Origin: Streptomyces erythrochromogenes
Lineage (GTDB): Bacteria > Actinomycetota > Actinomycetes > Streptomycetales > Streptomycetaceae
Length of the DNA: 64,000 bases
Assembly: GCF_036170895.1 (NCBI RefSeq)
Contig: NZ_CP108036.1
Location: 2,232,001-2,296,000 of the forward strand
Direction of reading: 5' to 3'
Part shown: in pieces, positions 1-9,500 of the stretch
Layout: every line of letters begins with the position of its first letter
How positions within the stretch are numbered: position 1 is the stretch's first letter
Notes under the pieces: model-generated
Database searches by the model: none
Seen by the model: only the letters and a program-made list of their open reading frames with translations
What the model was told of the DNA's origin: nothing
Made by a program: the position numbers and the translations under genes

Positions 1-679
1 CGGCCTCCTCCAGCCTGCCGAGCTCCGCCAGGGCCTGCTTCGCGGCGCTGTCCAGGGTGACGAGCACCCAGCGTTCGAAGTCGACACCCGCCTGCTCGGC
101 GGCCTTGTGCCACCACTCCAGACGGCTGCCCGGCACTTCCAGCCTCCGCGTCGGTTCCGCGGGGACCCGGACCCGGTCCTGGCTCTCGCGGGCGGCGCGG
201 ATGGCGCTGCGCAGCTGTTTGGTGGTCCACCGGCACTGCTCGGCACGGTCGAGCCAGGTCTCCTGCTCGTCGTGCGGCAGGGACGCCAGCTCCGCGTGGT
301 GCTGGAAGCTGAGGGAGCCCCGCCGTCGGCCGAAGTCGAACCGGCGGGAGACCCAGGCGTAGTTGCGCAGCGTCTGGTACTGGAGCCCCGCGGCCCTGAT
401 CCCGCGCTGGTAGCGGTCGGTGTAGTGGTCCTTGCCGTACACGAGCCAGTCGCCCAGCCACCATGAAGAGGAATCTACGATTCCGGACAGCTGGCGGCCG
501 GCCTTCTCCCAGTCGTCGAAGGACATCCCCGCAGGCATCTGCAGACCCACCTTGGTGGTCAGCACCTGACCGCGCCGCGGGTCCTCGCCCATGCCCCTGT
601 GCGGCTTCGGCGCCGCCTCGGGGCCCGTACGGATCCGACCCGTTCTCGATCCCTCGATGTCGCCGACCTGAATCGCCAT
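1..679 (-). CDS. LmbU/NovE-family transcriptional regulator, truncated by the window edge
   Basis: The minus strand is open from an ATG at 679-677 to the left edge of the window, so the C-terminus is missing; 226 residues are visible. The start has GGAGG four bases upstream on the minus strand. The conserved core reads VGLQMPAGMSFDDWEKAGRQ, then SSSWWLGDWLVYG about 25 residues later, then a DRYQRGI...LQYQTLRNYAWVSRRF segment. This is the signature of the LmbU family (LmbU of lincomycin, NovE of novobiocin, CouE, HmtD), which are cluster-situated DNA-binding regulators. The middle of the visible part (about residues 85-160) would hold the helix-turn-helix region. It is divergent from the aminotransferase gene and shares a 372-base control region with it, so regulation of the plus-strand biosynthetic genes is likely. 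Family call is by motif memory; the DNA target is unknown. Confidence 0.8.
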   Translation of the reverse strand, partial: MAIQVGDIEGSRTGRIRTGPEAAPKPHRGMGEDPRRGQVLTTKVGLQMPAGMSFDDWEKAGRQLSGIVDSSSWWLGDWLVYGKDHYTDRYQRGIRAAGLQYQTLRNYAWVSRRFDFGRRRGSLSFQHHAELASLPHDEQETWLDRAEQCRWTTKQLRSAIRAARESQDRVRVPAEPTRRLEVPGSRLEWWHKAAEQAGVDFERWVLVTLDSAAKQALAELGRLEEA

Positions 680-760
680 CGTGCCTCCACGTGAAGGGGC
701 CAACAGAACAGGTGTGGAGGCTCGCAGCACGTGCTAAAGGCGTGCCAAAGCCGCCCGCGG

Positions 761-778
761 CGTCCCGTCGACGGGACG
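761..778. promoter_or_regulatory. 18-bp perfect palindrome, candidate operator (left copy)
   Basis: The sequence CGTCCCGTCGACGGGACG is its own reverse complement. The identical 18-mer occurs again at 60237-60254, ahead of the NRPS gene set. It lies about 80 bases upstream of the regulator start and about 275 bases upstream of the aminotransferase start. A shared operator for a cluster regulator is the simplest reading; the bound protein is not known. Confidence 0.65.
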
Positions 779-859
779 GGAACGACCGACTCGTCGAACA
801 ATCGAACAGCAGTTGCCCGCTGCCGCCGCCTGTCGTCGCCGTTCTGTTCTCCGCCTCCC

Positions 860-886
860 GGCCGAGAGGTATGTTCATTCTCGGCC
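860..886. promoter_or_regulatory. Inverted repeat around a possible -10 element
   Basis: GGCCGAGA (860-867) is followed after 11 bases by its exact reverse complement TCTCGGCC (879-886). The spacer contains TATGTT (870-875), which resembles a -10 hexamer reading toward the aminotransferase gene. A dimeric regulator bound here would sit on the promoter. It could also be a transcribed hairpin in the leader. Confidence 0.45.
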
Positions 887-1051
887 AGAGTTTCCCCGCA
901 GCGGCTCGGCAGAATTCCCAGCGCCGCCGGCTCGGCTTTTTCACGAGGCACCAGAGGTAGAGCGGAACGGCTACGGCCATTTCTCCGCGCCCGCACTGCG
1001 CCTCCCTATTCATCTCATTCAGTCGATTCGGCATGAGCAGGAGGATCGGAA

Positions 1052-2215
1052 ATGACGCACTCACGGGCCCACAAGTCGCCCGTCTCGTCGCGTGCGGCGA
1101 GGCTCAAGGGCAGCGGGCTGACCGAGGTGTTCATGCTGGCGCGGACCCGCGACGCCGTCGATCTGGCGGTCGGCACACCGGGCCACCCCGAGACCTCCGC
1201 GGACCTGATCGAGGAGGCGGCCCGTGCCATGCGGGCCGGCCACAACCAGTACGAGCACCCCAACGGGGACGCCCTGCTGCGGCAGCGGATCGCGGAGTCC
1301 CTCGGCACCCCCACCGACCCGGACACCGAGATCACGGTCACCGCGGGCGCGACGGAGGCCCTCTTCGTCGCGCTGCTGGCGACCGTCGATCCCGGCGACG
1401 AGGTCATCCTCCTCGACCCCGGCTTCGACCACTTCAGCGCCGCCGTCGAACTGACCGGGGCGGTACCCCGCTACGTACGGCTGCACGCGCCCGAGTGGCG
1501 CTTCGACCCCGCCGAGCTGGCCGCCGCCTTCTCCCCCCGGACCCGGGCCGTCGTCCTGAACACCCCCGGCAACCCGACCGGACGCGTGCTCACCCGCCAG
1601 GAGCTGGGCGAGATCGCCGCGTTGTGCGAGCGGTGGGACGTCACCGTGATCTCCGACGAGGTCTACCGCGCCTTCGTCTTCGACGGGCGCACCCACGTCT
1701 CCGTGGCCGACGTGCCCGGGCTGGCCGAGCGCAGCATCGTCGTCGGGTCCCTGTCCAAGAGCCACGCCGTCAGCGGATGGCGGCTGGGCTTCCTGCGCTC
1801 CGACCCCGTGCGCACGGGCGCCCTGCGCCAGGTGCACGAGCTCACCACGCTGGGCGCCGCGGTCCCCCTCCAGGTGGCCGCAGGGCGCACCGCCCACGGC
1901 GTCGACCTGACGGTCGCGGCGGCCGAGATGGCCGACCGGCGCGACCTCGCCCAGGACGTCTTCTCCCGCGCGGGCATGAAGTTCGCCCCCGCGGAGGGCG
2001 GTTGCTTCCTCTTCGCCGACATCTCCCCGCTCACCGGCGGCCGGCAGGACAGCCTCGGCTTCGTCCGCGAACTCCTGGACCGGACCGGGGTGCTGGTCGT
2101 ACCCGGAACGCCCTTCTTCGCCGACCCCGCCGACGGGGAGAGTTACGTGCGCATCGCGTTCAACCGGCAGACCGCGGTCCTGCGCGAGGCCGAGCGCCGC
2201 CTCTTGAACACCTGA
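1052..2215 (+). CDS. PLP-dependent class I/II aminotransferase
   Basis: This 387-residue protein is a fold-type I aminotransferase. Visible landmarks are the NPTG-type motif TPGNPTG with Asn174, Asp202 in SDEVYRAF (pyridine nitrogen contact), the Schiff-base lysine Lys236 in GSLSKSHAVSGWRLG and the phosphate-binding Arg244. The start has AGGAGG seven bases upstream. It opens the plus-strand gene set, 27 bases ahead of a P450 and in front of the PKS genes. The role inferred here is transamination of an alpha-keto acid made from the PKS product by the P450 and the hydroxy-acid oxidase domain downstream, giving a nonproteinogenic amino acid for the NRPS. Substrate cannot be read from the sequence; a role in ordinary amino-acid supply is the alternative. 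Confidence 0.9.
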   Translation: MTHSRAHKSPVSSRAARLKGSGLTEVFMLARTRDAVDLAVGTPGHPETSADLIEEAARAMRAGHNQYEHPNGDALLRQRIAESLGTPTDPDTEITVTAGATEALFVALLATVDPGDEVILLDPGFDHFSAAVELTGAVPRYVRLHAPEWRFDPAELAAAFSPRTRAVVLNTPGNPTGRVLTRQELGEIAALCERWDVTVISDEVYRAFVFDGRTHVSVADVPGLAERSIVVGSLSKSHAVSGWRLGFLRSDPVRTGALRQVHELTTLGAAVPLQVAAGRTAHGVDLTVAAAEMADRRDLAQDVFSRAGMKFAPAEGGCFLFADISPLTGGRQDSLGFVRELLDRTGVLVVPGTPFFADPADGESYVRIAFNRQTAVLREAERRLLNT

Positions 2216-2242
2216 CCGCCGACCACAACGGGGAGGAAAGGC

Positions 2243-3433
2243 ATGAAGCACCGCAGCGCCGGCCCGCTGGGCCCGCTTCCGGAGTTCCTCGGTCAGTACG
2301 TGGCCGGGGAGGGGCAGGTCCCCGACGGCATCGACGTCGTCCCGTTCTTCACGCCCGCCGGCGACAAGATGTGGCTGGTGTGCGACTACGCGCTGGCCCG
2401 CCGGGTCCTGACGGACAAGAGGTTCAGCCGCGCCGAGGCCCTCACGCCGCAGGCCCCCAAGCTCAACGACGCCCAACCCGTGCCGAATTCCATGATGAGC
2501 ATGGACGGAGCGGACCACTCCAGGCTGCGGCGCGTCGTGACCAAGGCGTTCACCACCGGCCGCACGGCCGCCATGGCGCCGGCCGTGGAGGAGCTGGCCG
2601 ACCGCCACCTCGACGCCCTGGCCGCGTCGGGGCCGGGCACCGACCTGATCGAGGCGCTCGTCGCACCGCTGCCACTGGCCGTCCTGTGCTCGCTGCTCGG
2701 CGTACCCCCCGAGGACGCCACCCGCTTCCGCGACTGGGTCGAGGTGCTCTTCGACATCTCCGCCAGCACCCCGCAGGAGAAGGCCCGCCGCCGCCTCGAA
2801 CTCATCGACTACATGGCCGACCTGATCGACCACAAGCGCCGCCGGCCGCAGGACGACCTGCTCACCTCCATGATCGCGGCGCACGAGCAGGGCGACCTGT
2901 CCATGGGCGAGCTGCTCACCATGGGACTCACCCTGCTGATGGCCGGCTACGAGACCGTCGTCGGGCAGCTCGGCCTGTCGGTGCACGCCCTGCTCCGCGA
3001 CCCCGCCGCGTACGGGGAGCTGTGCGGGCGGCCCGACCGGCTGGCCCCCACGGTCGAGGAACTGCTGCGGCTGACCCCCTCCACCCCGATCAGCTTCCCC
3101 CGGGTGGCGGTGGAAGCCGTACCGCTCGGCAGCGTCACCATCCAGGCCGGGGAGGGCGTCATCGTCTCCCTGCTGCACGGGAACCGGGACGGCAAGACGT
3201 TCACGGAACCCGGACTGCTGGATCCGCAGGGGCACGACGCCGCCCACCTGACGTTCGGGCACGGCGTCCACCGGTGTCTCGGCGCCCCGCTGGCCAGGCT
3301 CCAGTTGCAGATCGTGCTGGAGCGGCTGACGCGGCGGTTCCCGACCCTGCGGACGGCCTCGGGGCCTGACGCCGTGGTCTGGAAGGACGGCCTCGGCACG
3401 CGCGGGCTGGCCCGGCTGCACGTGGAGTGGTAG
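2243..3433 (+). CDS. Cytochrome P450 (putative alpha-hydroxylase of the polyketide acid)
   Basis: The 396-residue protein has all class I bacterial P450 landmarks: I-helix AGYET (Glu237-Thr238), the ExxR pair Glu273/Arg276, and the heme loop [15 protein letters not shown] with the thiolate Cys345. The start is supported by GGGGAGGAAAGG immediately upstream. It sits 27 bases after the aminotransferase and 109 bases before the PKS. By context it is the best candidate to hydroxylate C2 of the released polyketide acid or its carrier-bound form, making the substrate for the alpha-hydroxy-acid oxidase domain. Its oxygen-activating acid/alcohol pair is normal, unlike the two P450s at 32384-34865. 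A different position of oxidation, for example on the finished peptide, cannot be excluded. Confidence 0.9.
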   Translation: MKHRSAGPLGPLPEFLGQYVAGEGQVPDGIDVVPFFTPAGDKMWLVCDYALARRVLTDKRFSRAEALTPQAPKLNDAQPVPNSMMSMDGADHSRLRRVVTKAFTTGRTAAMAPAVEELADRHLDALAASGPGTDLIEALVAPLPLAVLCSLLGVPPEDATRFRDWVEVLFDISASTPQEKARRRLELIDYMADLIDHKRRRPQDDLLTSMIAAHEQGDLSMGELLTMGLTLLMAGYETVVGQLGLSVHALLRDPAAYGELCGRPDRLAPTVEELLRLTPSTPISFPRVAVEAVPLGSVTIQAGEGVIVSLLHGNRDGKTFTEPGLLDPQGHDAAHLTFGHGVHRCLGAPLARLQLQIVLERLTRRFPTLRTASGPDAVVWKDGLGTRGLARLHVEW

Positions 3434-3474
3434 CCGCCGCAAGCGGGCCGGTCGTACAGGCGGGTCGCCTCCCG

Positions 3475-3518
3475 GGTGTTCCGGGCGGCCCCCTCGAAGT
3501 GCTGCTCCCCGGAACACC
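3475..3518. terminator. Inverted repeat between P450 and PKS genes
   Basis: GGTGTTCCGGG (3475-3485) pairs perfectly with CCCGGAACACC (3508-3518) across a 22-base loop. It lies just upstream of the PKS ribosome binding site (GGAGTGAGG, 3528-3536). It may fold as an attenuator or RNA-stability element, or be a protein site. There is no T-run, so a strict terminator is uncertain. Confidence 0.4.
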
Positions 3519-3542
3519 TTTGGACTTGGAGTGAGGATCCGC

Positions 3543-6500
3543 ATGTCTGTCGAGACCACCCGCAGCGATGCCGAGTTCGTCGGGGACGCCGGGACCACCG
3601 GGGAGCCCGTCGCCGTCATCGGGCTGTCCTGCCGCTTCCCGGGGGCGGACGGGCCCGCCGAGGGCTTCGACCCGGCGTTCTTCCGTCTCGGGCCGGAGGC
3701 GGCCGCGTCGGTGGACGCGCGGCAGCGGCTCCTGCTGGAGCTGTGCTGGGAGGCCCTGGAGGGGGCCGGGATCGTACCGGCGTCGCTGCGCGGGGCCGCC
3801 GGTACGGGGCTCTTCCTCGGCGTGGACGACGAGGGCGGGGCCGAGGCCCTCGCCGGTGGGGTCGGGGCCGTGTTCGGCCTGAGCGGTGTGCGCCGGACCG
3901 TGCGCGCGGGAGCCGCGGCCGCACCGGCGGCTGTGCACCTCGCGGCCGAGAGCCTGCGCTCCGGGGAGAGCCTGATCGCCCTCGCGGGCACCACGGACGG
4001 GGCCGTCGTCGTCCTCAAGCCCCTGCCCCGGGCCGAGGCGGACGGCGACAGGATCCTCGCCGTGCTCGCCACCACGGGCCCGGCGGCCGGACCCGGAGCC
4101 GGCACCGGGACCGGGGCCGGGGCCGGGGCTTCAGCCCAGGACCGGGCCGCCGCCATGGACAAGGCGGGTCCCGCCGAGGGCGAGGAGGCCGACGGAGCGG
4201 ATGCCGCGGGCGGCGGCCCCACCGAAGGTCCGGACGCCGGGCGGCCCGCGGCGGTCCGCGAAGCGGTCGACGGTGACGGCGGCGCCCGCCGGTCGGTGGA
4301 CGACGTCGGCCGGGGCGTCGGACGGCCGGGCGAAGCCGACGGCGGCCTCACGGCCGGAGCGGCGGGTACCACCTCGGACGAGCCGGGCGCCGGCGGCGAA
4401 GCCGACGCCAGGCGCGAGGACTTCGCCGGAGGCGACGGGTTCACCCGGGCGGCCGGGGCCGCCGACGAGGGTGAGGACTTCGCCGGAGGCGACGGGTTCG
4501 CCGGGGCAGGGGCCCGGGCCGGGGCGCGGCTGGCCGCGGCGGTGCGCTCCGCTGGGGCCGGGCAGGCCGGCGTGGTTCGTGCGGTCGACGGGAACGGGGT
4601 GGTGTGGGCCGTGGAGGTCGACGGAACGCCCCGCGGCGGTGCACAGGAACGGTTCGCCGGGCGGCCGGCCGCCTTCCGGGCCGGCGTGCTGCCGTGGGTG
4701 CTCTCCGGGCACAGCGCGCAGGCCGAGCGCGCCCGGGCGGGGCAGCTCCTCGCACAGCTCGCCGAGGGCGCCGGCGATCGCGCCGACCTCGCCGCCATCG
4801 GCCACTCGCTGGCCGTCTCGCGCACCGCGTTCGCGCACCGCTCCGTCCTGCTGGCCGCCACCGGGGCGGAGTTCACGGAGGAACTGGCCGCGCTGGCCGA
4901 GGGCCGCCGCGGCCCCGGACGCGTGGGCGGCACGGCCGTGCCGCGCGACCGGACCGTCTTCGTCTTCCCCGGCCACGGCGCGCAGTGGCCCGGCATGGCC
5001 GCCGACCTGCTCGACGCCTCGGACGTCTTCCTCGCCAGTGTCCGGGCCACCGCCGAAGCGCTCGCCCCGTACGTCGACTGGTCCCTGGAGGACGTACTGC
5101 GCGGTGCGCCCGGCGCACCCGCGCCCGACCGCATCGACGTCGTCCAGCCCGCCCTGTTCGCCACCTCCCTCGGTCTCGCCGCCCTCTGGCGCTCCTTCGG
5201 CATCGAGCCGGCCGCGGTCGTCGGCCACAGCATCGGCGAGATGGCGGCGGCCGTCGTCGCGGGCGGACTGACCCTGGAGGACGGCGCCCGGACCAGCGCG
5301 CTCTGCGGCAAGGCCCAGGCCCGGCTCGCGGGACGCGGCTCCATGCTCTCGATCCTGCTGCCCCTCGACGAGGTGCGGCCGAGGATCGCCCCGTACGGCG
5401 GGCGGCTCTCCGTCGCGGGCGTCAACGGGCCGCGCTCGATCACCGTGGCCGGCGACCTCGACGCCGTCGAGCAGCTCCAGGAGGAGCTCACCGCCGAGGG
5501 CGTGCGGGTCAGGCGCGTCGCCATCGACTACGCGGCGCACTCCGCGCACATCGACGAGGTCCACGAAGAGCTGCTCACCGCGCTGGCCCCGGTCCGCCCG
5601 CGCAGGGGGAGCATCCCCTTCTACTCGGCCCTGACGGGCGCGCTGCTCGACACCCGCTCGCTGGACGCCTCGTACTGGTTCCGCAGCCTGCGCGAGACCG
5701 TGCTGTTCGAGAGCTCGGTCCGGTGCGTGGCCGACCACGACCTCTTCGTCGAGATCGGCCCGCACCCGGTGCTGACGCTGCCCCTCGAACAGACCCTGGA
5801 GGCCACCGGGTCCACCGCCGCCGTGGTCGGCTCGCTGCGGCGGGGCACGGACGGCCCGCACCGCTTCCTGTCCTCCGCGGCCGAGGCGTACGCGCACGGC
5901 GCCCCGGTGGACTGGAGCCCCGTCTTCCCCGCGGACGCCCCGGTCGTCGCCCTGCCCACGTACCCCTTCCGGCCCGGTACGTCCGCCACCGGCGACCCCT
6001 TCGGGACCGGCGGTGACCCCGAGCGCACGGCCCGGTTCCTGATGGACCTGGTGCGCTCCGAGGCGGCCCTGGTCCTCGGCCGCGGCACGGGCGCGGACAT
6101 CGACCCCGCCCGCACCTTCCAGGAGCTCGGGTTCGACTCCGCGACCGCGGTGGAACTGCGCAACCGGCTCGTCGCCGCCACCGGTCTGAAGCTGCCCACC
6201 ACCCTGCTGTTCGACCGGCCCACCCCCGAGAAGCTGGTCGCCCGGCTCGCCGAGCTCTCCGGGACGGTGGCCGCGCACCGGCCCGTCTCCCGGTCCGTCC
6301 CGCGCCGGGACCACGGCTCCGATGAGCCCGTCGCGATCGTCTCCATGGCGTGCCGCTTCCCGGGCGGGGTGGAGTCCCCCGAGGACCTGTGGCGGCTGCT
6401 CGTGGAGGAGCGCGACGCCGTCTCCGAGTTCCCCGGCAACCGCGGCTGGGCCCTGGAGACCCTCTTCGACGGGGACCCCGACCGCGCGGGCACCTCGTAC

Positions 6501-9500
6501 ACCCGCCGGGGCGGGTTCCTGCACGACGTCGACCGGTTCGACGCCGAGTTCTTCGGGATCAGCCCGCGCGAGGCCACGGCCATGGACCCGCAGCAGCGCA
6601 TGGTGCTCGAAACCGTGTGGGAGGCCGTGGAGCGCGCCGGGATCGATCCGGCGGCGCTGCGCGGCAGCGGTACCGGCGTGTACGTCGGCGCCATGGCGCA
6701 GGACTACGGTCCGCGGCTGCACGAGGCGGGCGAGGGCGTCGGCGGCTACCTGCTGACCGGCACGTACACGAGCGTGGTCTCCGGCCGCGCCTCCTACACC
6801 CTCGGTCTGGAGGGCCCGGCCGTCACCGTCGACACCGCGTGCTCGGCCTCGCTCGTGGCGCTGCACACGGCCGCCCAGGCGCTGCGGGCCGGGGAGTGCG
6901 AACTGGCCCTGGCCGGCGGTGTGACGGTGATGGCAACCCCCGGCATGTTCGTGGAGTTCAGCCGCCAGCGCGGACTGTCGGTGGACGGCCGCTGCAAGTC
7001 GTTCGCGGAGGCGGCGGACGGTACGGGCTGGGGCGAGGGCGCCGGCATGCTGCTGCTGGAGCGGCTCTCCGACGCGCGGCGCAACGGGCACGAGGTCCTC
7101 GCGGTCATCCGCGGCTCGGCCGTCAACCAGGACGGCGCCAGCAACGGGCTGAGCGCCCCCAGCGGTCCCTCCCAGGAGCGGGTCATCCGTGAGGCCCTGG
7201 CCGCCTCCGGCCTGTCGGCCGCGGACGTCGACGCCGTCGAGGCGCACGGTACGGGCACCCGGCTCGGCGACCCCATCGAGGCCCAGGCCGTCCTGGCCAC
7301 CTACGGACAGGACCGTGACCCCGGCCGCCCGCTGTTCCTGGGCTCGCTGAAGTCGAACATCGGGCACACCCAGGCCGCCGCCGGCGTGGGCGGCGTCATC
7401 AAGATGGTCATGGCGATCCGCAACGGCCTGCTGCCGCGCACCCTCCACGTGGACGCCCCGACCTCGCACGTGGACTGGTCGAGCGGAGCGGTCTCGCTGC
7501 TGACCGAGGCCGTGCCGTGGCCGGCGGGCGACCGGCCGCGCCGGGCCGGCGTCTCCTCCTTCGGTGTCAGCGGCACCAACGCCCACCTCGTCCTGGAGCA
7601 GGCCGCGGAACCGGAGGCCGGCGGAGCCGCGCCCGCCGAAGAGGTGCCCGCCGATGGCGCGCCCGTCCCCTTCCTCGTGTCCGCGAAGACCGACCAGGCA
7701 CTGCGGGCCCAGGCCGGCAGGCTCCTGGACCACCTGCGCGACAACCCCGGCGTCCCCCTCGCGGACATCGGCCGCTCCCTCGCCGTCGGCCGCGCCCACT
7801 TCGACCGGCGGGCCGCGGTGGTCGCCGGTGACCGCGCGGAGCTGGAGCAGGGCCTGCGGGCACTGGTCGAGGGCGCCACCGCCCGAGGCCTGGTCACCGG
7901 GCAGAGCCGGCCCGCGGCCCGCCCCGTGTTCGTCTTCCCGGGGCAGGGCGCGCAGTGGGTGGGCATGGCGGCCGGCCTGCTGGAGTCCTCCCCGGTGTTC
8001 GCCCGCCGGATGGCCGAGTGCGCGGCGGCGCTGGACCCGCTGGTCGACTGGTCGCTCCTGGATGTCGTCCGGGGCGCGCAGGGGGCTCCCGGCTTCGAGC
8101 GCGTGGACGTCGTACAGCCCGTCCTGTGGTCGGTGATGGTGTCCCTGGCCGCGGTGTGGCGCTCGCTGGGGGTCGAACCGGCCGCCGTGATCGGCCACTC
8201 GCAGGGCGAGATCGCGGCGGCCTGCGTGGCCGGCGTACTGAGCGTCGAGGACGCCGCCCGCGTCGTGGCGCTGCGCAGCCGCGCGCTGACCGTGCTGTCG
8301 GGCCGCGGCGGCATGATGTCCGTGGCCCAGCCGGCCGCGTGGGTGCGCGAGCGCATCGGCGCCTGGCAGGGCAGGATCTCCGTCGCCGCGGTCAACGGCC
8401 CGGCCCAGACCGTGGTCTCCGGCGACCCGGAGGCCCTGCGCGAGTTCCTGGCCCGGGCCAAGGAGGAGGGGGCGCGGGCCCGTCTCGTCGATGTGGACTA
8501 CGCCTCCCACTCGGCCCACGTGGAAGAGCTGGAGGGCGAGCTGGCGCGGCTCCTCGACGGGATCGGGGCGGGCCCGGGAGACGTACCGGTCTACTCGTCG
8601 CTGACCGGGGCGCTGCTGCTCGACGCGAGCGTGATGGGCGCCGGGTACTGGTACCAGAACCTGCGTGAGACCGTGCAGTTCGAGCAGGCGGTCGGGGAGC
8701 TCCTCGCGGCCGGGCACCACACGTTCATCGAGGTCAGCCCGCACCCGGTGCTCACCATCGGAGTGCAGGCCGCCCTCGACGAGGCGGGTGTGCGGGGCAC
8801 CGCCCTGGGTACCCTGCGCCGCGACGAGGACGAGGCCGGGCGGCTGCTGCTCGCGCTCGGCGAGGCCCACTGCCACGGCATCGGCGTCGACTGGTCCGCC
8901 GTGTTCGCCGGTACGGGCGCCCGCCGGGTCCAGCTGCCGACGTACGCCTTCCAGCGGAGCCGGTTCTGGCTCGACACCCCGGTCACGGCGGAGGACCCGT
9001 CCGGGCTGGGCCTCACGCCGGCGGAGCACCCGCTGCTGGGCGCGGTGACCAGCCTCGCCGACCGTGAGGGCGTGCTGTTCACGGGCCGTGTCTCACGCCG
9101 TACCCACCCCTGGGTCGTCGACCACGCGGTCGTCGGCACGGTCCTGCTGCCCGGCACCGCCCTCGTCGACATGGCCGTCTCCGCGGGCGACCGCTTCGGC
9201 CACGACCGGCTCCGGGAGCTGGTGCTGGAGGCTCCGCTGCTCGTCCCCGAGGAGGGCGGCGTCCACCTCCAGGTCGCGCTCGGACCGGCCGAGGAGTCGG
9301 GCACCCGGTCCGTCACCGTCCACTCCCGCCCCGAGGGCGCGGGCGACGCGGAGTGGACCCGGCACGCCTCGGGCGTACTGGCCACCGGCGAGCACCCGGT
9401 CCCCGCCGCCGCGCCGGCCTGGCCGCCGCAGGGCGCGCGGCCGGTCCCCCTCGACGACGTCTACGAGCGCCTCGCCGACCGCGGTTACGAGTACGGGCCG

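Larger units (their letters stand above)
680..1051. promoter_or_regulatory. Divergent control region between regulator and aminotransferase genes
   Basis: This 372-base gap has no convincing gene. It holds a 10-bp palindrome AGCACGTGCT (726-735), an 18-bp perfect palindrome (761-778), and an inverted repeat (860-886) whose spacer includes TATGTT (870-875), a possible -10 element for the plus-strand genes. No good -35 lies at the expected distance, so promoter placement is tentative. The aminotransferase ribosome binding site AGGAGG is at 1039-1044. Confidence 0.6.

Noticed and set aside
726..735. AGCACGTGCT as an independent operator
   Set aside because: A 10-bp palindrome found once; CACGTG cores are common, so there is no support beyond position.
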